A DNA stretch of 39,277 nucleotides from Brachionus koreanus (Eukaryota; Rotifera; Eurotatoria; Ploima; Brachionidae): positions 948,042-987,318 of the forward strand of contig PJRA01000263.1 of NCBI GenBank assembly GCA_016987375.1. Direction: 5' to 3'. Positions within the stretch are counted from its first letter, which is position 1, and each line of letters begins with the position of its first letter. This document shows positions 1-10,029 of the stretch, piece by piece. The notes beneath the pieces are model-generated. The model did not search any database. It was not told the DNA's origin and saw nothing but the letters and a program-made list of their open reading frames with translations. Position numbers and translations under genes: made by a program.

Positions 1-532
1 TTAAAATTCATGGACTAAAAAAAAAATTAAAGCTCTTCATTTTTTAAATCTCCTTTTATCTAAGAGCATTAAATGGTTTATTAAAGAAAGGCAAGTTTTA
101 TTTTTCTCTTTGAAATTTTTTAATAAAAATTTGAATAAAAAAAGCTTAAACTACTTAAGCTCAAGCAAGGTATGAATTTTACATAATTAAGACAATTATA
201 ATGTATTAGGGAGCTAATAGAAAGACATTTATGACACAATTAATAAACAATGAGTATGAATTAAAGAAACATAAAAATGTTAATAAAACATAAATTGTGA
301 ATCAAACATAAACTTTAATTTATTTTTTAAACTATTAATTTACAAAGAAATTTTTTTTTACATAAAAGTTAATAAAATTGTATAAACGTTTTTTTAAAAC
401 GAAAATCAAATTTAAAACAAAAAAAGTTCTTTTTTTGTTTTTTATGTGACAAAAGCGTAAATTGTATAATAAGCCAAATTTAATTTTTAATTCTAAATTT
501 TCAAACATTTCTAAATTACTTTAACTTAAATT
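1..532. other. AT-rich gene-free DNA
   Basis: No sustained reading frame, RNA gene or clear repeat is seen. The stretch is dominated by A and T runs. Confidence 0.5.
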
Positions 533-823
533 TTGTTGATATACAAAATAACAAACATTAGCAAGGGGGCTGAAAAGAAGGCTTTGGCTCGGACTGAGTT
601 GAGTGAACTCGAAAAAAGGCGTAAAATGAGAACAAAAGCTGAAGTTTGTACAAAATCACCTAGAAAAGTCGTTTCTGATTATTTATGTGATTTCAAAGAA
701 GAAGCAATGGCGCAAACTTCATCACTTGATGCTGATAGACAATTTTTTTTAAGGGTACGTAAATAAAATCTACCAGAGTATCTGAAAATACCAAAGCCAG
801 CTGTAAGTGATGCCAACGATTAG
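533..823 (+). pseudogene. FLYWCH/MULE-like transposon protein relic
   Basis: An open frame of about 77 codons is followed, after one TAA at 764-766, by 18 more sensible codons in the same frame before TAG at 821. The composition (KKALARTELSELEKRRKMR, then SPRKVVSDYL, then NLPEYLKIPKP after the stop) resembles the segment that follows the FLYWCH zinc finger in Mutator-like elements of invertebrates. There the typical pattern is a basic helix, then 'P..vis..l', then 'lPs'. No FLYWCH cysteines or histidines remain and there is no ATG, so the fragment is truncated at its 5' side and not functional. The family is inferred from pattern memory and could be wrong. A real host exon is less likely given the stop codon and the lack of splice sites. 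Confidence 0.4.
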
Positions 824-1797
824 TGAAATTAAATTCCCTATTCAATTAACCTTAAGATTCGTAGAGGTAGAAGAATAAGGTTCCAAAAACAAAAGAAATT
901 GACACTAGAACGTCCAAAGAGTTTTTAGACACCTTTTCTAAAAAATTGAAGCTTTGATTTTATCACATATAAATAAAATTTTAAAAAATTATTTTTATAT
1001 GCTAAAAATCTTGATTCTAATTTTTTAGAAAATGAATAAATTTTTATTTAAGCAAAAATAGCTGCTCCTAACTCCTTCACTAAAATAAAAAATTCAAAAA
1101 TCAAAAAGTCAAAAAAGCAAAATGAATAAAAAAGCTGATGTGTAAAAATTAACAGAAAATAAAATTAAAAAAGTTCTTTAGAGCTTAGCTTACCAAGTGC
1201 ATGTAGCAATGCCAATTGAGTATTAAAAAATCATTGAGAAGCTAAGGCGCCACATATTCAAACTAGAAATAAGGAAGCTAAAAATTTACTAGTTTAATTG
1301 GTGATGCAGAACTTGCAGTAAGCTTTAGACGGCATTTGAAGATTCGTTTTTTTTTCTTAGTTTAAAAAGCCACCTGAAACAATCATAACACTAATTAGAT
1401 GCTGGAAAGGGCAATCACCTATAGCTAAGAGTATTTCTATGATTCAAATAAATTTATACCAAAAGATCTGTCAGTACTAGCTCACTAAATTGCTCTATGA
1501 GTTTTAAAATAATTTTTGAAATGAAAATTATATTTTTAATATATTATTTTTAAAAATTGTTTGATAAAAAAACCGGAGGTTATCAGTTTGGTCATAAAAT
1601 ATGTTATAAGCTGATAACATAACCAGGTAGACCAAAAAAAGGGACATGATTTTGTTCAATTTTTGTTCGAATTTCACAAAATTTCAAAAAAGGGAACACC
1701 ATTTTAGATCCTTTTAATTACAATACTTAAAAGAAATCAAGAATATGTATAAATTATATTGAACTAGAATTTAGAAAATCTTCCGAAATTTTAATTT
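824..1797. other. AT-rich gene-free DNA with a short palindrome
   Basis: No coding signal is seen. Near 1577-1625 an imperfect inverted repeat (GGTTATCAG against CTGATAAC) can form a short hairpin. Its function is unknown. Confidence 0.4.
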
Positions 1798-2253
1798 TTA
1801 ATATCCTTCATTTGAAAAAGTGATGCTTGAATAATCTGGATACTTTTCTTTTAATAATTCGACACTTATTTTGTGATCTGCTAGTCCAAAGCCCTTTTTT
1901 AATAAAAAAATTTCTTATTTTATGAAAAAAAAATTTTTTTTCTTTCATTTACCATGGAATAGCCGTAAACTAGAATGGATTTTTTTTCTGGTTCGTGTAG
2001 AATCCTCCCACCACCAACACATTCAATCACAACTTTTTTGTTTCCATTAGCTTTTTCAAATTCATCCAAAATGTCGGCTAAGATAAAAATTAAATTGAAA
2101 AAACAGAAAATTAAACTAATTAATTTTACCATGGAATTCAGCCCACGCGTATCCTCTAATAACATGTTTCTCATTTTCGCTAGATTTTAATTTAATTAGA
2201 ATGTATTTAAACCGTCCCGAAGCATCAATGTCTACATTAGCTATACTGTTCAT
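1798..2253 (-). CDS. PHPT1: 14 kDa phosphohistidine phosphatase (PHPT1/janus), 3 exons
   Basis: This gene removes phosphate from phosphohistidine in cytosolic proteins. Exons, read on the minus strand, are 2253-2130, 2077-1953 and 1893-1798. They join across GT-AG introns of 52 and 59 nt into a 114-aa protein, close to the human length of 125 aa. The conserved janus landmarks are present in order: VDIDASGRFKYILI, then VIRGYAWAEFH with the putative catalytic His 41 at the exon 1-2 junction, then ECVGGGRI and VYGYSM, ending in YPDYSSITFSNEGY. The ATG at 2253 gives the usual short N-terminus before the VDID motif. An AG lies three bases before the ATG, which would suit a 5'-UTR intron or trans-splicing. 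It sits 121 bp downstream of CSKMT on the same strand. Family assignment is strong; substrate is not visible from sequence. Confidence 0.93.
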
Positions 2254-2374
2254 CACTGATAAACTAATTAAAATAAATAAAATAAAACTTGATCAAAATT
2301 TAATTTAATTTTTTTAAAAATCGATTGATAAAAACCGATTTAGATAAGAAGAAGAGTCATAGAAGTAAAAAAAA

Positions 2375-3061
2375 TTATTTTAAATTTTTATTAATAAAAT
2401 AAATGAAATAAGAAAATCCTGATTGATTTTCAACTTCTTTAAAATTGAATTGAATGTACAAACGATCAAGAATGCCATTGATTCTGAGCTCTGGATCCTC
2501 ATCAGTTATTTGAATGAGAGTGCCAAAATTTTCAAGTTTATTCAATTGATTGTTTATTGAATCTATTGTTTGATTGATTGATTTATTTGTGTTCGTCTCT
2601 TTGAGAAGACTATCTGTGAATCCCTTGTCAATTATGAGGTCAAAAAGACCATGTCTGTATGGCAAACGTTTGCAATCACATTGAACAAAATCAATTGTTT
2701 GCGAATTTGATTTGGATCTTAGTAAGTCAAGTGCTTCGTATGAAAAGTCCGAGCATAGTAAAAAGTTAGTTGATGAAAACGAGGCTTTTAGTTCGGTGCT
2801 AAATAGCGATGTACCGCATCCTACATCAAGCATTAGAGATTTTTGCCCGCTCAAAGTAGCATTTTCAATGAGACTAGTCAGTGACTGATCGAATTTTATC
2901 AACCATTCGAAACTCTCAGTCGAGTGTTTTGAGTAAAATTGTTGCCAAAATGACTTTTTTGACATGTTGTCTGTCCACTCATTGTTCGATGATGACAAAT
3001 AACGTCTTTGTTTAAATAGATGCTTTAAAGAATTTTGAAATTTTTTAACGATTGTTTGCAT
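2375..3061 (-). CDS. CSKMT: Citrate synthase-lysine N-methyltransferase-like protein
   Basis: This is a single-exon, 228-aa class I (seven-beta-strand) SAM-dependent methyltransferase. In other animals CSKMT (METTL12) methylates a lysine of citrate synthase in the mitochondrial matrix. The first 22 residues are rich in Lys/Arg and lack acidic residues, as in a mitochondrial presequence. WQQFYSKHSTESFEWL (39-54) matches the family N-terminal motif. Motif I is LDVGCGTS (78-85), the acidic ribose-binding residue is probably D105, and DLIIDKGFTD (141-150) followed by GTLIQITDEDPELR (180-193) is highly typical of CSKMT. It starts at an ATG and ends in TAA, with an AATAAA overlapping the last codons. 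EEF1AKMT4/METTL13 relatives share motif I, but the C-terminal motif favours CSKMT. It is followed closely by PHPT1. Confidence 0.85.
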   Translation of the reverse strand: MQTIVKKFQNSLKHLFKQRRYLSSSNNEWTDNMSKKSFWQQFYSKHSTESFEWLIKFDQSLTSLIENATLSGQKSLMLDVGCGTSLFSTELKASFSSTNFLLCSDFSYEALDLLRSKSNSQTIDFVQCDCKRLPYRHGLFDLIIDKGFTDSLLKETNTNKSINQTIDSINNQLNKLENFGTLIQITDEDPELRINGILDRLYIQFNFKEVENQSGFSYFIYFINKNLK

Positions 3062-3439
3062 TTAAGAAGCTTTTTTTTTATTTTATTTATCAAAAATTAA
3101 AATAAAAATATATCAAAATTTATTTAATTTTTAGTTAGTTTGGGGCTATTTTTAAAGCAAAAAAAAAATCTATTTTTAAATTTTGATTTTTTTCTTTTAA
3201 ACAGACAATAAATAAAATATTTAGGAAATTCTAAAGCTTTTAAATAAAATGTTAATTTTTTTCTAATTTGTAGACGGTGAGGAGCAAAAGACATCTACAC
3301 ATTGCCTCTTACAAATACCCTGACTTTTGTTCTCAGCTTTCTTTTAACTGTTCTCTTTCGGGTTTCCTGTCTATTTCGTCTTCTGCTTCTACTAAATCAT
3401 TTCACTAGTTGACGATTCTATTTGTAAAGACCTTTCCAA

Positions 3440-3655
3440 GGAGTAGGTTTAAGATTGCCCAGAAAATTGCAAACGAAAAATGAAAATTTACCCAAATAAA
3501 TGTAGCTTTGCTTTGCTAAACAAATAAAAGAATTAAAGTCTAAATGCATGAATAGACTCAATATAATTAAAATTTTGTCTTCAAAAAATCGCAAACTCAG
3601 TCTTAACAAGACACTTATCGGCTCAATTCTAGATTATAATTTTCCATGTTTTAAC
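3440..3655 (+). pseudogene. Non-LTR retrotransposon RT C-terminal relic
   Basis: Translated pieces in shifting frames resemble the end of a LINE reverse transcriptase. They read KMKIYPNKCSFALLN near 3470-3525, then ELKSKCMNRLNIIKILSSKN and TLIGSILDYNFP near 3530-3645. The same motifs (KWKMKI..., LKERCNYRLNLIKILSNKNW) occur in the better preserved copy at 20.8-21.7 kb, so this is the same family. Frameshifts and a deletion within the thumb region show it is dead. Confidence 0.7.
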
Positions 3656-3659
3656 TTAA

Positions 3660-4651
3660 TTCTTTCTTATCTTTTTTATTTAGTTTTTAACGCTAGATTA
3701 TATGAAATTTAACATAATTTTTGAGAGGGTTTTAATTCAAGACCTCTGCGAAAATGGTCTAACTAATTTGGTTTAACCTCCCGATTTTTTGATCGAATTA
3801 GCTTTATTAGTTGTATGTTTTGGCATTTTTAATGTGTTTGATAAATTTTAAATTAAGATCATATAAAATATTGCAACAAAATAAATATAAAAGATGAAAA
3901 TTAAATTTTAATGATTTTTTTTAGAAATTGAACTATATTTTGACTTTTTTTTTGGATTAGTTAAGCTTTAAATAATAAAAGTGAAGCCTGAGATTTGTTC
4001 AGAATTTTGTCTACTTTTTTAATTTAGATAAAAAAGTTAGGGGATTGGGTCAATCCTCCGACGAGAATGAAAAAACTGGAAAAAATCACAAAAAAATGTG
4101 TTTTTTTTGGTTTAAAGTGCAACTTAATTCCACTTAAAATACTTGAAAAATTTCATCTAATAGAAAATTTTGCGCTCTTTATAAATATATATAGTAACTT
4201 TTGAATAAAAACTCATCTCAAAAATTTCAAAAACCTAAACAACAACTTTCAAAAACTATCAAACTTCAAAACCCTCTAGTCAAAAATCTTTTATTTTCCC
4301 TCCTTAAAGAAACAAGTTTTTCTATGTTTTCATATACGTAGATTACGAATATGCCATCGAAAATTGTCGATTAAGATAGTGCTGTCGTTTTGCTACGCGC
4401 AAACCTTATTTAATAAAGGATTATACCCCCATGACTATCTCGAACGGCTTTGTGCCTTCTTTTTAGTCCCCATTCCATAAAAACATGTTATAAAAGAAAT
4501 TGATAAAAATTCAAAATAGTCTATTTCTAGTGTAGTTTAAAATAAAATTTACATTCATCTAAACTAACTTATATGTTGGTGTTGGTACTGGTTAAAAAAC
4601 TACTACTGTTGTCACACTATCGCTTGTTGTTTTCCAATTTTGTAATAATTT
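3660..4651. other. Gene-free DNA
   Basis: No coding frame is seen. A slightly more GC-rich patch at about 4325-4475 stands out from the AT background, but I could not match it to any tRNA, snRNA or coding motif. Confidence 0.4.
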
Positions 4652-4659
4652 GTTATTAG

Positions 4660-4864
4660 GGCAAAATTTTTTTTTCAATCTTATCTTAATAAAAAATATT
4701 ATAAATTTATTTGATTTTTTCTATAAAATAATTTTATTTTCAATGAAAAAAAGTGTTCAAAAAGAATTAAATAAAAGGGTCAAAAAAGTCATTCGGTTTT
4801 TGTGTGTTAAATATTGCACAAAAAATCTAAAAATATGAAAATGTAAAATTATTTTCATTTTGCC
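4660..4864. mobile_element. MITE, GGCAAAATG family, copy 1
   Basis: This 205-bp non-autonomous element starts GGCAAAAT and ends ATTTTGCC. It is flanked by a perfect 8-bp duplication GTTATTAG (4652-4659 and 4865-4872). The right arm, running inward from the end as GGCAAAATGAAAATAATTTT..., is nearly identical to the arms of the copies at 24.0 and 29.5 kb. The left arm here has diverged. An open frame inside it is chance. Confidence 0.85.
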
Positions 4865-4872
4865 GTTATTAG

Positions 4873-6488
4873 CTTTTTATTCGATGTCTTTGAACTAAAC
4901 CTTAAAATTTTAGAATTGATGAATTTCAATAGTATCGGCATGGATAACTCGTTGAACAATAGACAAAAACGAGTCGTCAAAAAGAGACAAAAAGCAACAA
5001 CCTTTAAGATTGTTTCAAATTACAATTTTTAGATTCTGTCATAGATAAATAAATGCTATTTTAAAATCTTTCTTCATAAGATGAAGATGAGTCAAAGCAA
5101 CATCAGCAAAAATTCAACAACAAATTCACAGTGTCCAAGTAATGATAATCAATTATGTACTTAATGTAATATGGTAATGAAAAAAAGTCTTCTATTGTCC
5201 AAACAGTTGTACTAAAACAAATTTATTTTTTATCTTTTTTTCAATATGATTGACAGTTATTTATAAAATTTATCTGGAATAAACTTTTTTTGTAAATTTT
5301 TGTTCAATTTGAATTTTATTATAAAAATAAAATAGTTTAATATAAAAGTTATTTTTATACTATATAAAAATATTTTATTTTTACTAAATTAGTCACAAGT
5401 TTAGAAAAAATGTTTTCTCAAGATATTAGCAGTATTCTTTTTTCTGCTTTTTAGTAAAGAAAAAACATTTAGTATACGAAAAAGATCTGAGATATTGTTT
5501 TATTTAACAAAGCTTAAAATCAAAACCAACCTGATGATTTTTACAGATAAAAGGCAAACATTAAAATTAATGACCATTGGAAAAATAGCAAATTTTAGAG
5601 TTTACAAGATATACAAGTTATTTGTTTATTTATTTAGGATTTAAATGACCGGAGCAGAGTAAACAAAAATTCAGTATGAAAATAATTACAGAATTCTAGA
5701 TTTAAAAAGAACTTGTTTGTTTGGAATTTTTGTTGCAACAAGCATTTAGATGAATTTAGGTCTTTTTCCAATTTATTTTTTATTATTTGAAATATTGGAC
5801 TTTTTGACAGCTTTTATTTTGACGAATCCATCAATATTCAAATAAAAAATCAATTAATTCAAACTGACAAATAATGAAATTATTCGTTGAATGGCTTCAA
5901 GTGAATTAGTTAAGAGCGTGTTAAAATAAAATCAAATCAAATGAGTCGTAAATCTTTAGCAAAATATTTCAAAGAATCAAACAGATGTCAAGTAGAAACT
6001 AGTTCAAATCGGCTTAAGTTTTCAGATTAAATTTGCTTAGGCGACATGATCCAGAACTTGATCCATTGGCCAAATCTCATGTTTATTCAAAGATAACTAA
6101 ATTTATAGCTTTGTTTAAATACTGCTGAATTTAATGTTTGTTTAATTAAAACGAATGGTCAGCATCTCTTGCTTTTTTGCATTTAACAAATTATATGCTA
6201 TTACTGTTGTCAAGACAAGGAACTTTTAGCAGTGATATATTGCTCTACTTAATTCTTTAAAATTTCTTTAATCTTTTAAATTTAGTTTATTATTTTTTAA
6301 TTAAAATTAGAATTAGCTGGATTTTTTTCAAATATAAATTATCATCCTGGGTCATCAATAAATATGTTAGCTCATTTATTTATTTCTATCAGAAAACTTT
6401 TTATTCTAAAATAGAGTGGCGAATATATTAATCAAGTTCCATGTAAAAATTAAAAAATAATAAACGATTAACTGTTTGTTTTAATTAA
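4873..6488. other. Gene-free DNA with small basic ORFs
   Basis: ATG-started frames of 37 codons (4919-5032, rich in Lys/Arg/Gln) and 27 codons (5081-5164, rich in Ser/Asn) have a less random look than the surroundings. They match nothing I recognise and splice sites between them are not clear. The rest is AT-rich without features. Confidence 0.3.
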
Positions 6489-6702
6489 CGTCGCACTAAA
6501 AACACAAAATTTGGTTTTTGTGCCTAAAAAAAATTTTTTTCATCTTTTTCCAAAATTAAAATTGAAAATTTCGGTATTTAGAAATGAATTAAAATTTGGT
6601 TTTTAGAATATATTTTGTAAAATTTTATTTCTACCAAAAAATAATTAAGTTACAATTTAAAAAAAAAACCATAAGCCAAGTTTTTGGTGTTTTAGTGCGG
6701 CG
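6489..6702. mobile_element. Short TIR element (MITE)
   Basis: The ends form an inverted repeat of about 25 bp: CGTCGCACTAAAAACAC at the left and, read from the right end, CGCCGCACTAAAACACC. The 214-bp interior is AT-rich and non-coding. TTAA on the left against TTAG on the right may be a decayed 4-bp target duplication, but this is not certain. Confidence 0.65.
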
Positions 6703-6884
6703 TTAGAAAACAAATATTTAAGGTTTATTTAAAAAAGGATAGAAAAATTTGAAAAGATATAACTAGTGGTCCTTCAGAATAAAATTTAAAATAAAGATAA
6801 AGTAAAATAAAAAGATTAAATAAGTTTAAATACATTATAAAGAAAATTAAAAACAATGTATTGAAGAACAGAACATGTTCTAAC

Positions 6885-7065
6885 ATATTAGAAGCTAAAC
6901 ATATTCTTTTTGATATCTCATTTGTGAAAAATACTAACAAGTGGACTGATTACTGACCCTTGTGGAACTCCTGCTTTAATAGATATAGTTACATGACCAC
7001 TTACATTTACTCTATAAGATCTCAAACCTTATTCAATAGATACGATAAGTAGTTGACTAATTTTT
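6885..7065 (-). pseudogene. Non-LTR retrotransposon RT relic
   Basis: The minus strand encodes SIKAGVPQGSVISPLVSIF at about 6995-6935, the conserved motif before the catalytic aspartates of LINE reverse transcriptases. YRVNVSGHVT lies just upstream. The same block (FPIKAGVPQGSVISP) is present in the copy at 21.3 kb. Flanking frames are broken. Confidence 0.75.
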
Positions 7066-7084
7066 GATGCTTTGTTTTAAATTT

Positions 7085-7235
7085 TATTATCTGAGTTTTA
7101 AACGTTTTGAAAAGGGATAATTATTGATTTGATAAATAAATCTAATTGTACAATAATTATTATAAAAGAAAAGGGAAATGGTTTTAAATGTTAGTTAATA
7201 TAGATGCTGGCTCTCAAGGATAAATTATTAGTAAT
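7085..7235 (+). repeat. Dispersed repeat, copy 1
   Basis: The block containing TTGTACAATAATTATTATAA, then GAAATGGTTTTAAA and TAGTTAATATAGATG, recurs at 11.88-12.02 kb in the same orientation with only scattered changes. It is non-coding. It probably comes from a transposable element of unknown type. Confidence 0.75.
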
Positions 7236-7499
7236 TATTACATCTACTATATTTGAAAGTAGGCGTGTTTCGATTTATTTATATTAATCTTTTCACCAAT
7301 TTTAATAAAAATTTTAAGGATAAAATTTGAACAAGAATTTTTAAATTTTAGTTTTAATTAGTTTATTTAATAAATAAAAATGGTACATTAGATGGCATAC
7401 ACCGTTGTTTAAAGTACTATGTCTGGGAATTACTTTACATTTTTTAAATTTAATTAAATGATTAAATGAATAAGAAAAAAAAAAGAAGAGTCTTAAGTC

Positions 7500-8035
7500 G
7501 AATCTACTGTGATGCTATTTTGTGTTGTTTTACATCTTCTTATGTGTGTTTTGATTCCTATTTTTGCTTTGAACATTTTGTTGCAAATTAAACATTTTTC
7601 TTTTTTTCAATACTTTTACTCCAATATGAATTCTCTCTAGTGGGATAGGTTTAGTTAATCTGTTAGAGCTCGTATACATTATTTTTACTATGCTGCGGTT
7701 GTAAATTTATTTTCTCGCTTTTTTGGTTAAAACCAAAATAAAGAATTTGAAAATGTCGTGTTCGACATTTGTCTACTTCTGCCATAAATAGTTATAGGAA
7801 TCGTTGAGCAGTTTTGAAACTTTCTGATGCAAATTTTTTGCGTCTTGAACGTTTAACACTTTCTTATTGTGATACCTATGGTTTTTAAAATTCTCTTTAC
7901 CCTTTAGATATTTGCTTTAATTTCATTGGACGCTGTCATCAAAATGGGACTGTAATTATAATCAAGGTGACTAATAAATAGACTTTTGTAGGCAGTCATA
8001 GAATTTCAGATTTGTGCAGGTTTGCCACCAAAAGA
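7500..8035 (-). pseudogene. LINE C-terminal relic ending in a C2HC zinc finger
   Basis: Minus-strand translation gives TAYKSLFISHLDYNYSPILM (about 8000-7940), then ASNEIKAN, RVKRILKTIGITIRKC and IPITIYGRSRQM. This is the connection/thumb end of a LINE reverse transcriptase with two in-frame stops. Further down, near 7600-7530, another frame reads KCLICNKMFKAKIGIKTHI, a C-x2-C-x12-H-x3-C finger with its last Cys just after. Such C-terminal fingers are known in several LINE clades. Frame changes and stops make it a pseudogene. Confidence 0.7.
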
Positions 8036-8039
8036 CACT

Positions 8040-9837
8040 GCCGAACTCTTTTTATCAAAAAATTAAATAAAAATAATTTATATTAAATTTTTGTTGTTAA
8101 AATATTTTTTTATCATTTTTTTTCTCCTTGCTATTAGTAGTTACGTTAAAAAAAAATTAGAAAAAATGAAAAAACTTTTCAAAAACTAATATAACTATTT
8201 GTGAGATAACAGGAATAAATGCTAAAAAAAGAATTTGAACTCGAAAATTTGATTTCAAAAATAGGCATAGAAGAATTTACTTTGATTCATAATTTTCTTG
8301 TTTTAAAAAAAAATGCTCAACGTATCTTTTATCTAATGATTATTTTATGTATTTTTAAACCAATTCACCAATTTTTTTTTAAATTTTTTTATTGTGATTT
8401 TTACGTAAGATTTTTATTTAATATTTAATTCGAAAAATTAAAATTAAAAAATCAATTTAGAAATTCAAATGTAGCAACATAATTTAAATGTGAATAACTT
8501 GTAGTTGGCCTTATTTCTAAGACTACTAGCCAAAATTATTGCATTATTTTAAGATTTTTAATATAAATAACCGTGCCAAACAAAATAATAAATATAATTC
8601 AAATTTTAAATGAATAAATTTATTGCTATGTTCAATCACCATTTGGTTATTATGATATATTTGTGTATTGAATAATAATTAAAAATATTGATTTTTTATA
8701 TGAGCAAAAGTTTACTTTTGAATGTAGGTAGGGCGATCAAAGGTTTTTGCTTATGCTCAAAAATAAATAATTTTAATTGTAAAATTTGATTTAGAAACAT
8801 TTTTTTAAAATTAATAACCCTTGGTTTTCTTTTCTATATCAGATTCTTTATTAACTATAGAATAAACCTATTTGACAAAAATTATTTATGAAACTGGGTT
8901 TTTATCACATTAAATTTTAGATAATATAAAGTGACCAACTTAATAATTTTGTTAACTATTTTAATAAAAAAATTGAATTTTTTTAATCTAAATTATTCTA
9001 TTATCATATCTGTTTCTATTTATTTCAATTAAATTTAAGTTGTATCATTGAAGAATAAGTTAAAAAAAATTTGGTCTTAGGAAACTTAATTAAGAAAACC
9101 AGTATCTATTTTTCGAATTTTTATAGAAAAATATACTAAAGAAAAAATTCAAATTATTCTCAAAAAAAAATGTTTTCCAAATTTTCAAGAAAAATTTTTT
9201 AATTTTTTAGGTTAAGCAAGAATTCAGTATGTCTGCAAATAGTTAAAATTAAATTTAATAGTTTTGGAACGGATTGAATTTGAATGATACAAACTATGTA
9301 TTGTTTAAAAAAAAATTTGTTTTTTTCCATTTTAATCATTATTTAATTTTTTCAAATAATTTTTAGATAAATTCACTTTATTTATTATTAGATTAAAGGT
9401 CCAAAAAGCTAAGCTTTCAGTAATCATATGTTTTTGTTTTTATTTATAGATTCAAGCAATATCTAAAACTATATTTTTCTATTTAATTAATAACAAAAAA
9501 AAAAGATACTTATTTTTCTGTGCTGACTATTCAAACTATAAAAGTTTTTTTTCAAGATAGCATTTCGTTTCACACATAATTATCAAATATTTCAACGCTA
9601 TTTGCTATATTCGCTCTTTTAAGCTTAATTTATACTTCATTCTATTAAAACATATATATTTTTCCTATAGTCTATTTATTTAATGTAATGAAAAAGCTTT
9701 TTAAAAGAAATAAATCAAATTTTAAAGTTAACAAATATTAAATTCATAATTTAAATTTTAATAGATTTAAAAGAAATAAAATTTTAGTTTAATAAATTGA
9801 TTGTTCTTAAATTTACATAAGTCAGACAAATTTTCTT
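8040..9837. other. AT-rich gene-free DNA
   Basis: Only short chance frames are present. No repeat or RNA gene was recognised. Confidence 0.45.
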
Positions 9838-10029
9838 TTTTTTTGTTCATTGGAAGAAGATCTAGTAAAACAACCTAACCCTTTGTTCCCATGAAGACTC
9901 GTTTCACCACTATTAATTTTTTCAAACCAATGTTGTAGCCTTACTTTAATGACATTTTCACTTTTCATTAGACATATTTCACGAGCTAGTGTTGTTTCTC
10001 AAAGGCTTTTTTTCCAATAATGACGTAGC
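9838..10029 (-). pseudogene. Mariner transposase N-terminal relic
   Basis: Minus-strand translation reads LRHYWKKSL, stop, ETTLAREICLMKSENVIKV, then LQHWFEKINSGETSL and HGNKGLGCFTRSSSNEQ, all in one frame with a single stop. This is the helix-turn-helix N-terminus of a mariner/SETMAR-type transposase, whose usual pattern is 'AAREIC...QRWFEKFRSGD.SLED..R.GRP'. The catalytic DD(D/E) part was not found downstream, so only the DNA-binding end remains. Confidence 0.8.

Noticed and set aside
1975..2190. Plus-strand 71-codon frame
   Set aside because: It is the antisense shadow of PHPT1 exons 1-2, whose conserved motifs and splice sites are on the minus strand.
4325..4475. GC-richer patch as an snRNA or spliced-leader RNA gene
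   Set aside because: No Sm site, splice donor context or known snRNA motif was found.
4650..4838. 62-codon frame
   Set aside because: Lies almost wholly inside a MITE and is low-complexity.
5990..6125. Short frame containing RHDPELDPLAKSHVYSK
   Set aside because: Too short and matches no family I can name.
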